From Mycetocola saprophilus (GTDB lineage Bacteria > Actinomycetota > Actinomycetes > Actinomycetales > Microbacteriaceae): DNA of 64,000 nt. The stretch spans positions 124,001-188,000 of the forward strand of contig NZ_JOEC01000004.1 in the NCBI RefSeq assembly GCF_000718085.1. Direction: 5' to 3'. Below are positions 46,488-55,518 of this stretch, one piece after another. The position numbers and the translations under genes are program-made. How positions within the stretch are numbered: position 1 is the first letter of the stretch; the number at the start of each line of letters is the position of its first letter. The notes beneath the pieces were generated by a model. It did no database searches. It was not told the DNA's origin and worked only from the letters and a program-made list of their open reading frames with translations.

Positions 46488-47609
46488 TTAGCGTGCCGCG
46501 AGGACCCGGGCGGCCTCGGCGATCTTCTTGCTTGCCTGACCGTCGCCGTAGGGCGAGGGGGTGTCCCGCAGTCGCGCGGCGGCCTCCTTGTCTGCCAGGG
46601 CCTCGTGAATGGCCTCGGCCAGGTCCAGCTCCGGGGTGATCAGCCGGGCAAAGCCGGCGCGGATGGACTCGGGGCGCTCGGTAGAGCGTCGCACCACCAG
46701 CAGTGGCTTCTTCAGAACGGTGACCTCCTCCTGAACCCCGCCGGAGTCCGATACCAGCAGGGTGGCCTCGGCGGCGAGGGCGAGGAAGTCGGCGTGACCG
46801 GTTCCGCGCAGCACCGTCACATGAGGGAGGTCCAGGTAGCGCTCCAGGCCAAACTGCTGGATCGCGTTCTCGGTGCGTGGGTGCAGGGTGAAGACCACCG
46901 GCAGCTCACTCTGGGCAAGGGTTGCGAGAATCCGCTCCAGGGCCGGGGCGGTGTCGGTGTTTTCGGGGCGGTGGATGGTGGTCAGGATGTATCCCGACGC
47001 CACGGTCTCGGCACCGATCAGGTGGGCCGCCTCATGCGCGCCCTGCTGCCGGGCCAGCTCGGTGGCCTCGACCACGGTATTGCCGGTGATGACCACGCGA
47101 TGGGCATCTACGTTCTCGCGGCGCAGGTTCTCGGCATTTTCGGGGGTCGCGGCGCAGTGCAGGTCGGCGAGGGCACCCACCACGAGGCGGTTGATCTCCT
47201 CGGGCATGCCGCGGTCGAAGGAGCGCAGCCCAGCCTCGACGTGGACCACCGGAACCCCGAGGTAGTTACCCGCCTGGGCACCGATCGAGGTGCTGTTGGT
47301 GTCGCCCTGGACGATGACCGCCGCCACCGGGTGTTGGCGGAAGTGCTCGGTGAGTTCGGTGACCCCGGATCCGATCTGGACGCCGCGCACCGCGCCGGCC
47401 ACCGAGGTCAGGGTGCGGTCGGGCTGACCGATGCCGAGGTCGCGGAAGAACTGTCCGGCCATCCCGTCATCCCAGTGCTGCCCGGTGTGGATGACGCGGG
47501 CCCGCGGTCCGAGCTCGCGGATGATTCCGGCTAGCTTGATGATTTCCGGGCGGGTGCCCAGGACGATTGCGATGTCGCCAAGTGAACGGTTGAGTGGCGT
47601 GGGAGTCAT
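46488..47609 (-). CDS. wecB: UDP-N-acetylglucosamine 2-epimerase (non-hydrolysing)
   Basis: Epimerase of 373 aa producing UDP-ManNAc for wall teichoic acid or capsule. GTRPEIIKL at about residues 18-26, HVEAGLRSFDRGMPEEINR, TIHRPENTD and SDSGGVQEE are the family motifs. Neighbouring rmlB suggests a cell-surface glycan function, though the tRNA genes lie between. Confidence 0.94.
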   Translation of the reverse strand: MTPTPLNRSLGDIAIVLGTRPEIIKLAGIIRELGPRARVIHTGQHWDDGMAGQFFRDLGIGQPDRTLTSVAGAVRGVQIGSGVTELTEHFRQHPVAAVIVQGDTNSTSIGAQAGNYLGVPVVHVEAGLRSFDRGMPEEINRLVVGALADLHCAATPENAENLRRENVDAHRVVITGNTVVEATELARQQGAHEAAHLIGAETVASGYILTTIHRPENTDTAPALERILATLAQSELPVVFTLHPRTENAIQQFGLERYLDLPHVTVLRGTGHADFLALAAEATLLVSDSGGVQEEVTVLKKPLLVVRRSTERPESIRAGFARLITPELDLAEAIHEALADKEAAARLRDTPSPYGDGQASKKIAEAARVLAAR

Positions 47610-47925
47610 GACTCACTTTCGGGTTGAGGCGACGCCGGGCAGACCGCACGGAATCGGGGATCTGTGTCCCGGGCACGGGGCCGTCGATTCTGCGGGCGTC
47701 TCTTGGAGGTGGTGGAAGCCGCCGTCAACATGCCTTTAACCGAAATTGCAGCAACCGATATGTTATCGTACTGATGCGTCAACGCCGGTTGGAAAGCGTG
47801 ACGCATATGAAGTGAAATGACGGCGGGAGTGGCCGTGAACCACTGGGCTGGGACGGTTGGTGTGAGCCGACTTTGTTCCCTCGAATCTCGCCGCATCACA
47901 ATCGTGATTCGAGAAAGGCGACGCC
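47610..47925. promoter_or_regulatory. 316-bp intergenic region with inverted repeats upstream of GntR array
   Basis: No gene seen. ATGCGTCA (47774-47781) and TGACGCAT (47799-47806) are perfect arms 17 bp apart. CTCGAATC (47880-47887) and GATTCGAG (47906-47913) form a hairpin just before the GntR ribosome site. AACCGATAT at about 47753 recurs before the second GntR gene (about 48565), a possible shared operator. The wecB promoter must also lie here. Confidence 0.5.
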
Positions 47926-48552
47926 ATGCCCATTCCCCTCAGTTCGGGGCGACCGCCCGGTCGTGCGCTCCTGCGCGTACGCGCGCTGGATCGGCTCACC
48001 GAGGCAATCGTGGACGGAACACTTGAGCCGGGGGAGCGACTGCGGGATCAGGATCTCAGCGAGTGGCTCCAGGTTTCCCGCACGCCGATCCGAGAGGCGA
48101 TCGCACGGCTGTCGGAAATTGGACTGATTGAGCTGGAGCCCAACCGATATACCCGTGTCACCGATCTCGATCCGGAGGCAATCAATGAGACCTGCCGTGC
48201 GCTGGGCACCATCGTCGCCGGGGCCCTGCTGAGGCAGCCCGAGCTATGGGTGAGCAGCGTCGAGGCGGCGGGGGTCAAGCATTTGCTGACCGGCCGGGCG
48301 GCACTTTCTCATTTCTGGCGGCTCACCGATCATCTGATTGCGACCGTGCGGAGCGAGCCCCTACAGACGGCGGTGGACGCCTACCGCCCGGTAATCTCGC
48401 GCGCGTCGACCCTGTGCATGGATGAATCGGATATTGACCGCTATCAACTGCTGCTGGCCTCGGCGGTCGAGTCTGCCGACCCGACCCGGGCGGCGCGGAC
48501 CTATCAGGGCCTGTTGGAGTCCCTTATCGGGGAGAGAATTCGGCCGAAATAG
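47926..48552 (+). CDS. GntR-family regulator 1 of 4
   Basis: Regulator of 208 aa. Winged helix DQDLSEWLQVSRTPIREAIA near residues 44-63 and a short helical FCD-like C-terminus of about 130 aa. The ATG follows GAGAAAGG. Compared with FCD proteins (about 220-240 aa) the ligand domain is short and I do not see the three His metal ligands. First of four tandem paralogues with no linked enzyme gene. Confidence 0.85.
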   Translation: MPIPLSSGRPPGRALLRVRALDRLTEAIVDGTLEPGERLRDQDLSEWLQVSRTPIREAIARLSEIGLIELEPNRYTRVTDLDPEAINETCRALGTIVAGALLRQPELWVSSVEAAGVKHLLTGRAALSHFWRLTDHLIATVRSEPLQTAVDAYRPVISRASTLCMDESDIDRYQLLLASAVESADPTRAARTYQGLLESLIGERIRPK

Positions 48553-48599
48553 GCGTTTTTAGATAACCGATATTCAATATATTGACATAGTATTTTGCT

Positions 48600-49298
48600 A
48601 TGTCGAACTTTGTAGTTCCCGCACGTGTGACCCGTACTCCGGTGCGGGAAATTGTCTACGACAGCCTCCTGGATCTGATGAGCCGTGGCGAGCTGGTGCC
48701 GGGCGAAATCATTCGGGATGAGGAGATTGCCACCTGGCTCGGGGTGTCTCGGCCTCCGGTGCGCGAGGCGCTGGCAATGCTCGAAGCCAATGGTTTTGTA
48801 AACTCCCGAATCAACGGCGGCGTGCGGATCGCCGAGGAGAGTGACCGCGACATCGCGATTCGCGAGCGCATGCTGGTCTCGCTCCTCTCCATCGCCGCCG
48901 AGGCTGTGGTGCTTCCGCTGCGGGGGGGCGATCGGGCCCGCGTGGATGCGGCCTACGCGCGGGTGAGTGAACAGACCTCTACCGGCACCGATGCCCTGCT
49001 CGCGGTGGTGGAGTTCGACCGCGTGATGATCGATCTCGCACACTCGGCCACCCTGACCAAGGCCTACCGTGATCGGCTGATGCCGATGCAGATTCGGTTG
49101 GCCAATTCCGGCACCTCGGTGCGCGGACTGGGGCGTGATCGCGAGGATGTGCGGGGGATTTACGAGCTGCTGATCGGCGCGGATCATCCGGCGCTGATGG
49201 CCAGGCTTGAGGGCCTGCGGGCCGGAGCGGTCGCGGTGTTGCTGGATGCCCGCGCCCAGGATGGTGCGGAACCCGTCGAGGATGAGGAGGTGGCCTGA
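48600..49298 (+). CDS. GntR-family regulator 2 of 4
   Basis: Regulator of 232 aa. The DNA-binding helix is DEEIATWLGVSRPPVREALA. It has an all-helical FCD-like effector domain. The AT-rich 47-bp leader contains TTGACA and CATAG/CTATG arms that include the start codon, suggesting autoregulation. Its stop overlaps the next start (TGATG). Confidence 0.85.
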   Translation: MSNFVVPARVTRTPVREIVYDSLLDLMSRGELVPGEIIRDEEIATWLGVSRPPVREALAMLEANGFVNSRINGGVRIAEESDRDIAIRERMLVSLLSIAAEAVVLPLRGGDRARVDAAYARVSEQTSTGTDALLAVVEFDRVMIDLAHSATLTKAYRDRLMPMQIRLANSGTSVRGLGRDREDVRGIYELLIGADHPALMARLEGLRAGAVAVLLDARAQDGAEPVEDEEVA

Positions 49299-49999
49299 TG
49301 CCGATTCCTACCCGTCAGGCACCGCCGGTGGCGCGTCCGCGGATCGCCGATGAGATCGCCCAGATGCTCGAGGAAATGATCATCAGCGGTGCGCTTCCGC
49401 CGGGCACCCCTCTCACCGATGAGGGGTTGGCCGAGCGGTTTGGTGCCTCCCGCACCCCCGTGCGGGAGGCGCTCAACCTGCTGTCGGCCCAGGGGTTTGT
49501 CATTACCGTGCCCCAGCGCGGAACCACGGTCTCTCCGGTCGAGCCCACGCTGTTTCGGGACGCGATCCAGGTGTATCACTCGCTGTTCGCACTGGCGCTT
49601 GCCGAGGCGACCCCGCTGCTCACGGTCGAGGATGCCAAACGCCTCACCCGTACCCGCGACACCCACTTGGCCAACGTGGAGGCGGGCCAGGCGTCGCTCA
49701 GGCACAACGATATTTCGGATGCGTTCTACGGTGTGTATTTTGACCGCTACAACAACCGTGTGCTCGATCAAATCCGTGCCCGGGTGTCCCCTCAGCTCCG
49801 CCGGGCGTTCATCGTCTTCGGCGGCCGTATCGAGGCCTGCGCGGCCGAGTCCCAGACGATTTTCCGCGAGCTGATTGATGCCTCGCTGCGTGGCGATGCC
49901 GATGCGGCGGTTGAGGCGCTGGAACGACACACGGCCCTCATCCTGACGGCGCTGGCCGTCGAGGAAACTTCTCCCACCCACCATACCGAGGGGTCCTAG
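49298..49999 (+). CDS. GntR-family regulator 3 of 4
   Basis: Regulator of 233 aa. HTH DEGLAERFGASRTPVREALN near residues 43-62, then a helical FCD-like domain. Translationally coupled to regulator 2. One base separates its stop from the next ATG. No target operon nearby apart from wecB and the nucleoside locus. Confidence 0.87.
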   Translation: MPIPTRQAPPVARPRIADEIAQMLEEMIISGALPPGTPLTDEGLAERFGASRTPVREALNLLSAQGFVITVPQRGTTVSPVEPTLFRDAIQVYHSLFALALAEATPLLTVEDAKRLTRTRDTHLANVEAGQASLRHNDISDAFYGVYFDRYNNRVLDQIRARVSPQLRRAFIVFGGRIEACAAESQTIFRELIDASLRGDADAAVEALERHTALILTALAVEETSPTHHTEGS

Positions 50000-50000
50000 G

Positions 50001-50672
50001 ATGCCGTTGCCCACTCCGCGCACCCGAGTCGTGCGCAAAACCCTGGCCGACAGCGTCTATGACGATCTGTACGACGCGATCCTCAGCGGAGACCTCGCCC
50101 CCGGCGAGATCCTGAACGATAAGGCGATTGCCGAGACCTACGGGATGTCGCGGACCCCGGTTCGGGAGGCGCTGCGCAAGCTGAGCCTGTATCAGCTGGT
50201 GGAGATGGTGCCCAGCAAGTACAACCGGGTCATGCCCAGCGACGAGCGCAGCATTCTTGAGGCTGCCAACACCATGTACGGCCTGTACGAGGTGTGTGTG
50301 CGCGAGGGGATCGCGCATGTGGATGAGGCGGCGCGCACGAAGCTTGAACGGCTGGCGGCGAGTATCGCCGTGGCCGCCAAGGATGAGGATCGACGTCCCC
50401 TCACCGAGGACAGCTACCAGTACTTCAGGCTCCTGGCCGAGCTCAGCGGCAACGTGCTGTTGCCGGATCTGTTGCATCAGGTTGCGCCACAGGCTTCTCG
50501 GGTGCTGGCACCCCGGGCCGGGGTCAGTGCTCCCGACATCGTGGGTAAGACCTTTGCGGCGATCCATCGAGCCGTGCTGGACGGGGACCGGGACGCGGCA
50601 CTGGTGGCGCTGCACACGATGACCGAGCCCAGTCGCGAGGCGTTTCGCCGGCTGATGCGCGAGGTCGACTAG
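50001..50672 (+). CDS. GntR-family regulator 4 of 4
   Basis: Regulator of 223 aa with HTH DKAIAETYGMSRTPVREALR. The C-terminal domain is helical and resembles the other three. Its stop codon begins the first unit of a 45-bp tandem repeat. Confidence 0.87.
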   Translation: MPLPTPRTRVVRKTLADSVYDDLYDAILSGDLAPGEILNDKAIAETYGMSRTPVREALRKLSLYQLVEMVPSKYNRVMPSDERSILEAANTMYGLYEVCVREGIAHVDEAARTKLERLAASIAVAAKDEDRRPLTEDSYQYFRLLAELSGNVLLPDLLHQVAPQASRVLAPRAGVSAPDIVGKTFAAIHRAVLDGDRDAALVALHTMTEPSREAFRRLMREVD

Positions 50673-50814
50673 GCGGTCTGGCTGCGTGCCGGACCAGCCG
50701 GTGTTGCGGTGTTTTAGGCGGTCTGGCTGCGTGCCGGGCCAGCCGGTGTTGCGGTGTTTTAGGCGGTCTGGCTGCGTGCCGGGCCAGCCGGTGTTGCGGT
50801 TGCCTAGGCGGTCG
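50670..50814. repeat. 45-bp tandem repeat, three copies plus 10 bp
   Basis: Units begin TAGGCGGTCTGG at 50670, 50715 and 50760, nearly identical; a fourth begins at 50805 (TAGGCGGTC). The array runs exactly from the stop codon of the last GntR gene to the stop codon of the converging LacI gene. Each unit contains GGCTG and CAGCC arms. Confidence 0.95.
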
Positions 50815-51829
50815 AGCCTCGGACGATTAGGGTTGCCCCCAGCAGCGGGGTTTCCACCGGGTCGGGGGTGAGGCGCTGCGCCTGCAGGGCCTGCACCGCC
50901 CCGCGGCCGAGCGCCTCGCCGGGAAGTTCGACGGTGGTCAGCGCGGGGGAGACGATCGCCGAGGCCGGGAGGTTATCGAACCCGGTGACCGCGAGATCCT
51001 TGGGGACGCGCACGCCGAGGGAGCGGGCGGCGCTCAGTACACCGTAGGCGTGGGAGTCGGTGGCACAGACCAGGGCGGTCACCCCGGCATCGCGCCAGGT
51101 GGGCCAGAACCGGGCAAACACCGCGGCCGCCGCATCGGGGTCGATCAGGCTCGCGGCCTCGGGCAGGGCGACGTACTCGATGCCGCGTTCCCGGGCGCCG
51201 TTTTCCACCAGGATGCGGCGCAGCTCGAAAGTTTCGGTGCGGGTGCGGCTGTCGAGGTAGCCGATCCGGGTGTGGCCGCGCTCGGCCAGGTGATCCAGCA
51301 GGGCACTGATCCCATCGGCCAGGTCGAAGTTCACGGTGGTGGCCTGGGTTTCGCGGCCCGGGGCGTCGAGGAGCACCAGCGGTGCGCCGGCGGGAAGGTC
51401 GCGCAGGAAGGCATCGTCGGGGGCCTCGACCAGGATGCCCGCGGGGCGCAGGGCGATCAGCCGGTGCACGTCCGAGGCGCTGGGGTTTCGTCCCTCACCG
51501 GTGACCGAGAGCAGCAGCTGAAACTCGCTGCCGAGCTCGTTCTTGATGCCCGAGATGACCCGGCCGTAAAACGGGTTGGAGAGGTCCGGGGCGATCAGGA
51601 TGACCACGTTGCTGGTCCCGCGGGCCAGCGAGGAGGCCGTGTGATCCACCACATAGCCGAGGGATTCCACGGCGTTTTGCACCCGCTCGATATTGGCGTC
51701 GGAGACGCGGCCGGCGGTTTTTCCGTTGACCACGAGTGAGACGGTGGCAATCGAGGTGCCGGCGAGTTCGGCTACCTGTGCGGCCGTCACCCGGCGTGGG
51801 CGCGGGACGGCGGACGGGGTGCGTGGCAT
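50804..51829 (-). CDS. LacI-family repressor of nucleoside locus
   Basis: Repressor of 341 aa. HTH TAAQVAELAGTSIATVSLVV with hinge helix ASSLARGTSN, followed by a periplasmic-binding-like sensor domain with ALRPAGILVEAP and VTGFDNLPAS. Divergent from nucleoside hydrolase, MFS and ribokinase genes, so ribose or a nucleoside is the probable inducer. The operator region is the inverted repeat at 51872-51911. Confidence 0.92.
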   Translation of the reverse strand: MPRTPSAVPRPRRVTAAQVAELAGTSIATVSLVVNGKTAGRVSDANIERVQNAVESLGYVVDHTASSLARGTSNVVILIAPDLSNPFYGRVISGIKNELGSEFQLLLSVTGEGRNPSASDVHRLIALRPAGILVEAPDDAFLRDLPAGAPLVLLDAPGRETQATTVNFDLADGISALLDHLAERGHTRIGYLDSRTRTETFELRRILVENGARERGIEYVALPEAASLIDPDAAAAVFARFWPTWRDAGVTALVCATDSHAYGVLSAARSLGVRVPKDLAVTGFDNLPASAIVSPALTTVELPGEALGRGAVQALQAQRLTPDPVETPLLGATLIVRGSTA

Positions 51830-51871
51830 TCGTTTAGTCTAGCGCCGCCGCGGAATCCGGCGAACAAGTGT

Positions 51872-51911
51872 ACGTCAAGCGATTAACGTGTTATCGTAAA
51901 GCGCTTGACGT
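51872..51911. promoter_or_regulatory. 10-bp-arm inverted repeat, LacI-type operators
   Basis: ACGTCAAGCG (51872-51881) and CGCTTGACGT (51902-51911) are perfect arms 20 bp apart. AAGCGCTT at 51899-51906 is a LacI-family core; TTAACG and CGTAA lie inside. Between the divergent genes. Confidence 0.7.
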
Positions 51912-51960
51912 TACTCGCACCGCCCTCCCCCAGTGGTGCCCTGCCCCAAGGATGTGGAAA

Positions 51961-52908
51961 ATGACCAAGAAGATTATTCTGGACTGTGACCCCGGACACG
52001 ATGACGCGGTAGCCCTGCTGCTGGCCCACGGTAACCCGGAGATCGAACTGCTCGCGGTGACCACCGTGGTGGGAAACCAGACCCTGCCCAAGGTGACGCA
52101 CAACGCCCTGTCCGTTGCCCGCGTCGCCGGAATCACCGGTGTGCCCTTCGCCGCCGGTGCCTCACGCCCGCTGGTGCGCGACATCGAGGTGGCCCCCGAC
52201 ATTCACGGTGAGTCCGGACTGGACGGCCCCGTGCTGCCCGAGCCGACCATCGAGCTGGACCCGCGCCACGCGATCGACCTGATCATCGACACCATCATGG
52301 CCCACGAGCCCGGCACCGTGACCCTGGTTCCGACCGGTGGCCTCACCAACATCGCGATGGCCGCGCGCAAGGAGCCGCGCATCGTCGAGCGGGTCAAGGA
52401 GGTTGTCCTGATGGGTGGCGGTTACCACGTGGGTAACTGGTCGGCCGTCGCCGAGTTCAACATCAAGATCGACCCCGAGGCCGCTCACATCGTCTTCAAC
52501 GAGTCCTGGCCGGTTGTCATGGTGGGTCTCGACCTGACCCACCAGGCCCTCGCCACCGACGAGGTTGCCGCCCAGATCGCCGCCGTGGGCACCAAGCCCG
52601 CCAAGTTCGTGGGCGAGCTGCTGGACTTCTTCGCCCTCGCCTACAAGGACGCCCAGGGATTCACCGCACCCCCGGTTCACGACCCGTGCGCCGTGGCCTA
52701 CGTGATCGACCCGACCATCGTGAAGACCGTCAAGGTCCCGATCGACATCGAGCTCACCGGCACCCTGACCCTCGGGATGACCGTCGCCGACTTCCGCGCC
52801 GCGGCCCCCGAGGACTGCAACACCTGGGCAGCCACCGAGCTGGACGCCCCGCGCTTCTGGAACCTCGTCACCGAGGCCCTGGAGAACATCGGCGAGGTTG
52901 ACTTCTAA
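51961..52908 (+). CDS. ribonucleoside hydrolase (IunH/Rih type)
   Basis: Hydrolase of 315 aa splitting nucleosides into base and ribose. The Ca-binding N-terminus DCDPGHDDA at residues 8-16, NIAMAARKEP, MGGGYHVGNWSAVAEFNIKIDPEAA and the late PPVHDPCAVAY all match. The ATG follows AAGGA. Overlaps the MFS gene by one base (TAATG). Purine versus pyrimidine preference unknown. Confidence 0.94.
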   Translation: MTKKIILDCDPGHDDAVALLLAHGNPEIELLAVTTVVGNQTLPKVTHNALSVARVAGITGVPFAAGASRPLVRDIEVAPDIHGESGLDGPVLPEPTIELDPRHAIDLIIDTIMAHEPGTVTLVPTGGLTNIAMAARKEPRIVERVKEVVLMGGGYHVGNWSAVAEFNIKIDPEAAHIVFNESWPVVMVGLDLTHQALATDEVAAQIAAVGTKPAKFVGELLDFFALAYKDAQGFTAPPVHDPCAVAYVIDPTIVKTVKVPIDIELTGTLTLGMTVADFRAAAPEDCNTWAATELDAPRFWNLVTEALENIGEVDF

Positions 52909-54335
52909 TGAACACCCTCGCCCAGAAGCCCGCCGTGCGCGTGGGCGCACTGATGGCCGCGCTGCTGGCGGCGTGTGTCGCCTTCCAGCTCAACGCCTCG
53001 ATGCTGAGCCCCGCCCTGGTCACGATGGCCAAGGAGCTGAACACCGACGACGCGACCATCGGTCTGTCGCAGACCATGTTCTTCACCGCCGCGGCACTGT
53101 TCTCGCTGTTCCTCCCGCGCCTGAGTGACATCATCGGCCGCAAGCGTGTCCTGCTAGGCATGCTCGTGCTGATGGCCATCGGTACCGTCGTGGCCGCGCT
53201 GGCCACCAACGTCGAGATGCTGTTTGTGGGCCGCATCATCCAGGGTGTGACCGGGCCCGTCGTGCCGGTAACCCTGCTGATGCTCCGCAACGAGATCACC
53301 GAGCCCAAGCGCTACGGCACGATGATGGGAATCATCACCGCCGTCAACGGTGGTATCGCCGGTATCGACGCCCTCGCCGGCGGCTGGCTCGTCTCCAACC
53401 ACGGTTTCCGTTCGGTGTTCTGGACCATGGCCATTGTCGCCGTGCTGGCCATCGTGTTTGTGCTCCTGTGGGCACCCGAGAGCCGCCCGTCCAAGGGCAC
53501 CAAGATGGACTGGTGGGGTGTGCTGCCGCTGGTCGTCTCGATCGGTTCCCTGTTGACCTTCCTGAACTTCCTGGGTGCCGCCAATGACTCCAACTGGTAC
53601 ATCATCTGGGCGCTGCCGGTGCTGGGTCTGGTGTCCTTCTGGGTGTTCTGGATCCTCGAGTCCAAGCTCGCCGCACCGCTGGTCCCGCCGCGCTACCTCA
53701 AGCAGCGCTCGAGCTGGGCCCTGCTGGTTACCACGCTGCTCACCATGACCGGTGTGTTCGCGGTGGTCAACGGTCTGGTTGCCTCGCTCGCGCAGAACGC
53801 TCAGGCGGGCTTCGGCCTGGAAGCCGACCTCACCTCGCTGGCCTTCCTGATGCCGTATGCGGTGGCCGGATGGATCGTCGGTCCGTTCGCGGGCCGCCTG
53901 GCCCCGACCTTCGGGTACCTCAACGTGATGCGGGTCGGTATGGCCGGCACCATTGTGGGCACCATCGTGATGGCGTTCGTGGGTGTGCACTCGCTGCCGG
54001 TCCTGATCATCACCACGATCCTGCTGGGTATCACCTATGCGGGTATCGGAAACATCATGCTCAACGGTCTGGGCATCGTGCTCTCGCCCAAGGACAACCC
54101 CGGCTTCCTGCCGGGTCTGAACGCCGGTGCGTTCAACCTGGGTGCGGGTCTGAGCTTCGCGATCCTGCCCGCCGTGCAGCTGATCTTCACGGTTCAGGGT
54201 GACCCCACCTCGACCACCGGATACACCGCGGGCATGCTCGCCGGTGCGATCATCTCGCTGGCCGGTTTCGCGATGAGCTTCCTCATCCCGGCACCGAAGG
54301 ACGCCGAGGTTTCGGCGCCGGTCGCCACCAAGTAG
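52908..54335 (+). CDS. MFS transporter, nucleoside locus
   Basis: MFS protein of 475 aa with about 14 helices. SDIIGRKRVLLGMLVL is motif A; the next helices read VGRIIQGVTGPVVPVTLLML. Sequence class is DHA2, usually exporters, but the position between a nucleoside hydrolase and ribokinase argues for uptake of a nucleoside (inference). Coupled to the upstream gene. Confidence 0.87.
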   Translation: MNTLAQKPAVRVGALMAALLAACVAFQLNASMLSPALVTMAKELNTDDATIGLSQTMFFTAAALFSLFLPRLSDIIGRKRVLLGMLVLMAIGTVVAALATNVEMLFVGRIIQGVTGPVVPVTLLMLRNEITEPKRYGTMMGIITAVNGGIAGIDALAGGWLVSNHGFRSVFWTMAIVAVLAIVFVLLWAPESRPSKGTKMDWWGVLPLVVSIGSLLTFLNFLGAANDSNWYIIWALPVLGLVSFWVFWILESKLAAPLVPPRYLKQRSSWALLVTTLLTMTGVFAVVNGLVASLAQNAQAGFGLEADLTSLAFLMPYAVAGWIVGPFAGRLAPTFGYLNVMRVGMAGTIVGTIVMAFVGVHSLPVLIITTILLGITYAGIGNIMLNGLGIVLSPKDNPGFLPGLNAGAFNLGAGLSFAILPAVQLIFTVQGDPTSTTGYTAGMLAGAIISLAGFAMSFLIPAPKDAEVSAPVATK

Positions 54336-54358
54336 TCGATCCCTCATATCCTAGGGAC

Positions 54359-54390
54359 GGGTCCCCGTCGGCCACCGCCGATGGGGACCC
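54359..54390 (+). terminator. hairpin between MFS and ribokinase genes
   Basis: GGGTCCCCGTCGGC (54359-54372) pairs with GCCGATGGGGACCC (54377-54390), one G-T. No T run follows, so it may be an RNA stabiliser or attenuator rather than a full stop. Confidence 0.55.
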
Positions 54391-54446
54391 ACACGTATTA
54401 CCATCCCCTCACCCCACCACCCGCCCGGGTAGGAAAGGACACCCCC

Positions 54447-55382
54447 ATGACCGACGGTCAGATTCTTGTGGTTGGCTCCCTGAACGCCGACCTCGTGGTG
54501 CAGACTGCACGCTTCCCGCAGCCCGGCGAAACCCTCACCGGGTCCGAGCTCCGGGTGATCCCCGGCGGTAAGGGCGCGAACCAGGCGGTAGCAGCGGGGC
54601 GTCTGGGCGGAAACGTGGCGATGGTGGGGGCGCTGGGATCCGACGCCAACGGCCAGTTGCTGCGCGAGTCCGTCGAGGCCTCGGGCGTGGATACCACGCA
54701 CGTGGCCACCCTGGCGGATGTGGCCACCGGAACCGCGGTGATCACCGTGGACGCCGAGGGCGAAAACACCATCATCGTCTCCCCGGGTGCCAACGGCCGC
54801 CTGGGGGTGGCCGAGCTGGATGCGGCGGCGAGCCTCTTTGAGCGCGCCTCGATCCTCTGCCTGTGCCTGGAAATCGACATCGACGTGGTGCTCGAATCCG
54901 CCCGTCGCGCCCGCGCCGCCGGGGCCCAGGTTCTGCTGAACCTCTCGCCCTACGGCCCGGTGCCCGCCGAGCTGCTGGAGCTGACCGACATCCTGCTGAT
55001 CAACGAGCACGAGGCCGCCGATCTGCTGGGTCTCACCCCCGAGCAGGTGCTGACCGCCGGCGGCGAGCAGACCCGGGCCGCACTCACCGAGCACGGGATT
55101 CCGCGCGCGGTGATCACCGCGGGGGCCGCCGGAAGCATCGTGTTTGACACCGAGGCGGATGCGGTTGCCGTGTCCTCCCCGAAGGTCAACGCGGTGGACA
55201 CCACCGGCTGCGGCGACGCCTTCATGGGGGCGCTCGCCCTGCGCCTGGCCGCCGGTGACGTCCTCGCCGAGGCCGCCGGATATGCGGCGACCGTGGGCAG
55301 CTTTGCGGCCACCGGCGCGGGTGCGCAGGCGTCCTATCCGACGCCGGAGCAGCTCGCCGAATTTGTCGCCTCGCACCGCTAG
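54447..55382 (+). CDS. rbsK: ribokinase
   Basis: PfkB kinase of 311 aa that phosphorylates the ribose released by the nucleoside hydrolase. GGKGANQAVAAGRLGG near residue 37 and the catalytic VDTTGCGDAFMGAL near residue 250 (family DTTGAGD; Cys replaces Ala here). Ribosome site AGGAAAGGA. Third enzyme of the locus. Confidence 0.93.
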   Translation: MTDGQILVVGSLNADLVVQTARFPQPGETLTGSELRVIPGGKGANQAVAAGRLGGNVAMVGALGSDANGQLLRESVEASGVDTTHVATLADVATGTAVITVDAEGENTIIVSPGANGRLGVAELDAAASLFERASILCLCLEIDIDVVLESARRARAAGAQVLLNLSPYGPVPAELLELTDILLINEHEAADLLGLTPEQVLTAGGEQTRAALTEHGIPRAVITAGAAGSIVFDTEADAVAVSSPKVNAVDTTGCGDAFMGALALRLAAGDVLAEAAGYAATVGSFAATGAGAQASYPTPEQLAEFVASHR

Positions 55383-55518
55383 ATCCTCACGCGCAGCGCC
55401 GGTGTGCCCCTCGGGGTGCGCCGGCGCCCGGTAGTTAACGGGGTAATTCCCTGGGGTGTTTGCCACACCGATTGCGCCAGGCCGGACTAGGGTGGAGGCC
55501 AAGACCGGGGGAGGCGGC

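Noticed and set aside
50670..50814. CRISPR array
   Set aside because: Units are contiguous 45-bp copies with no unique spacers and no cas genes nearby.
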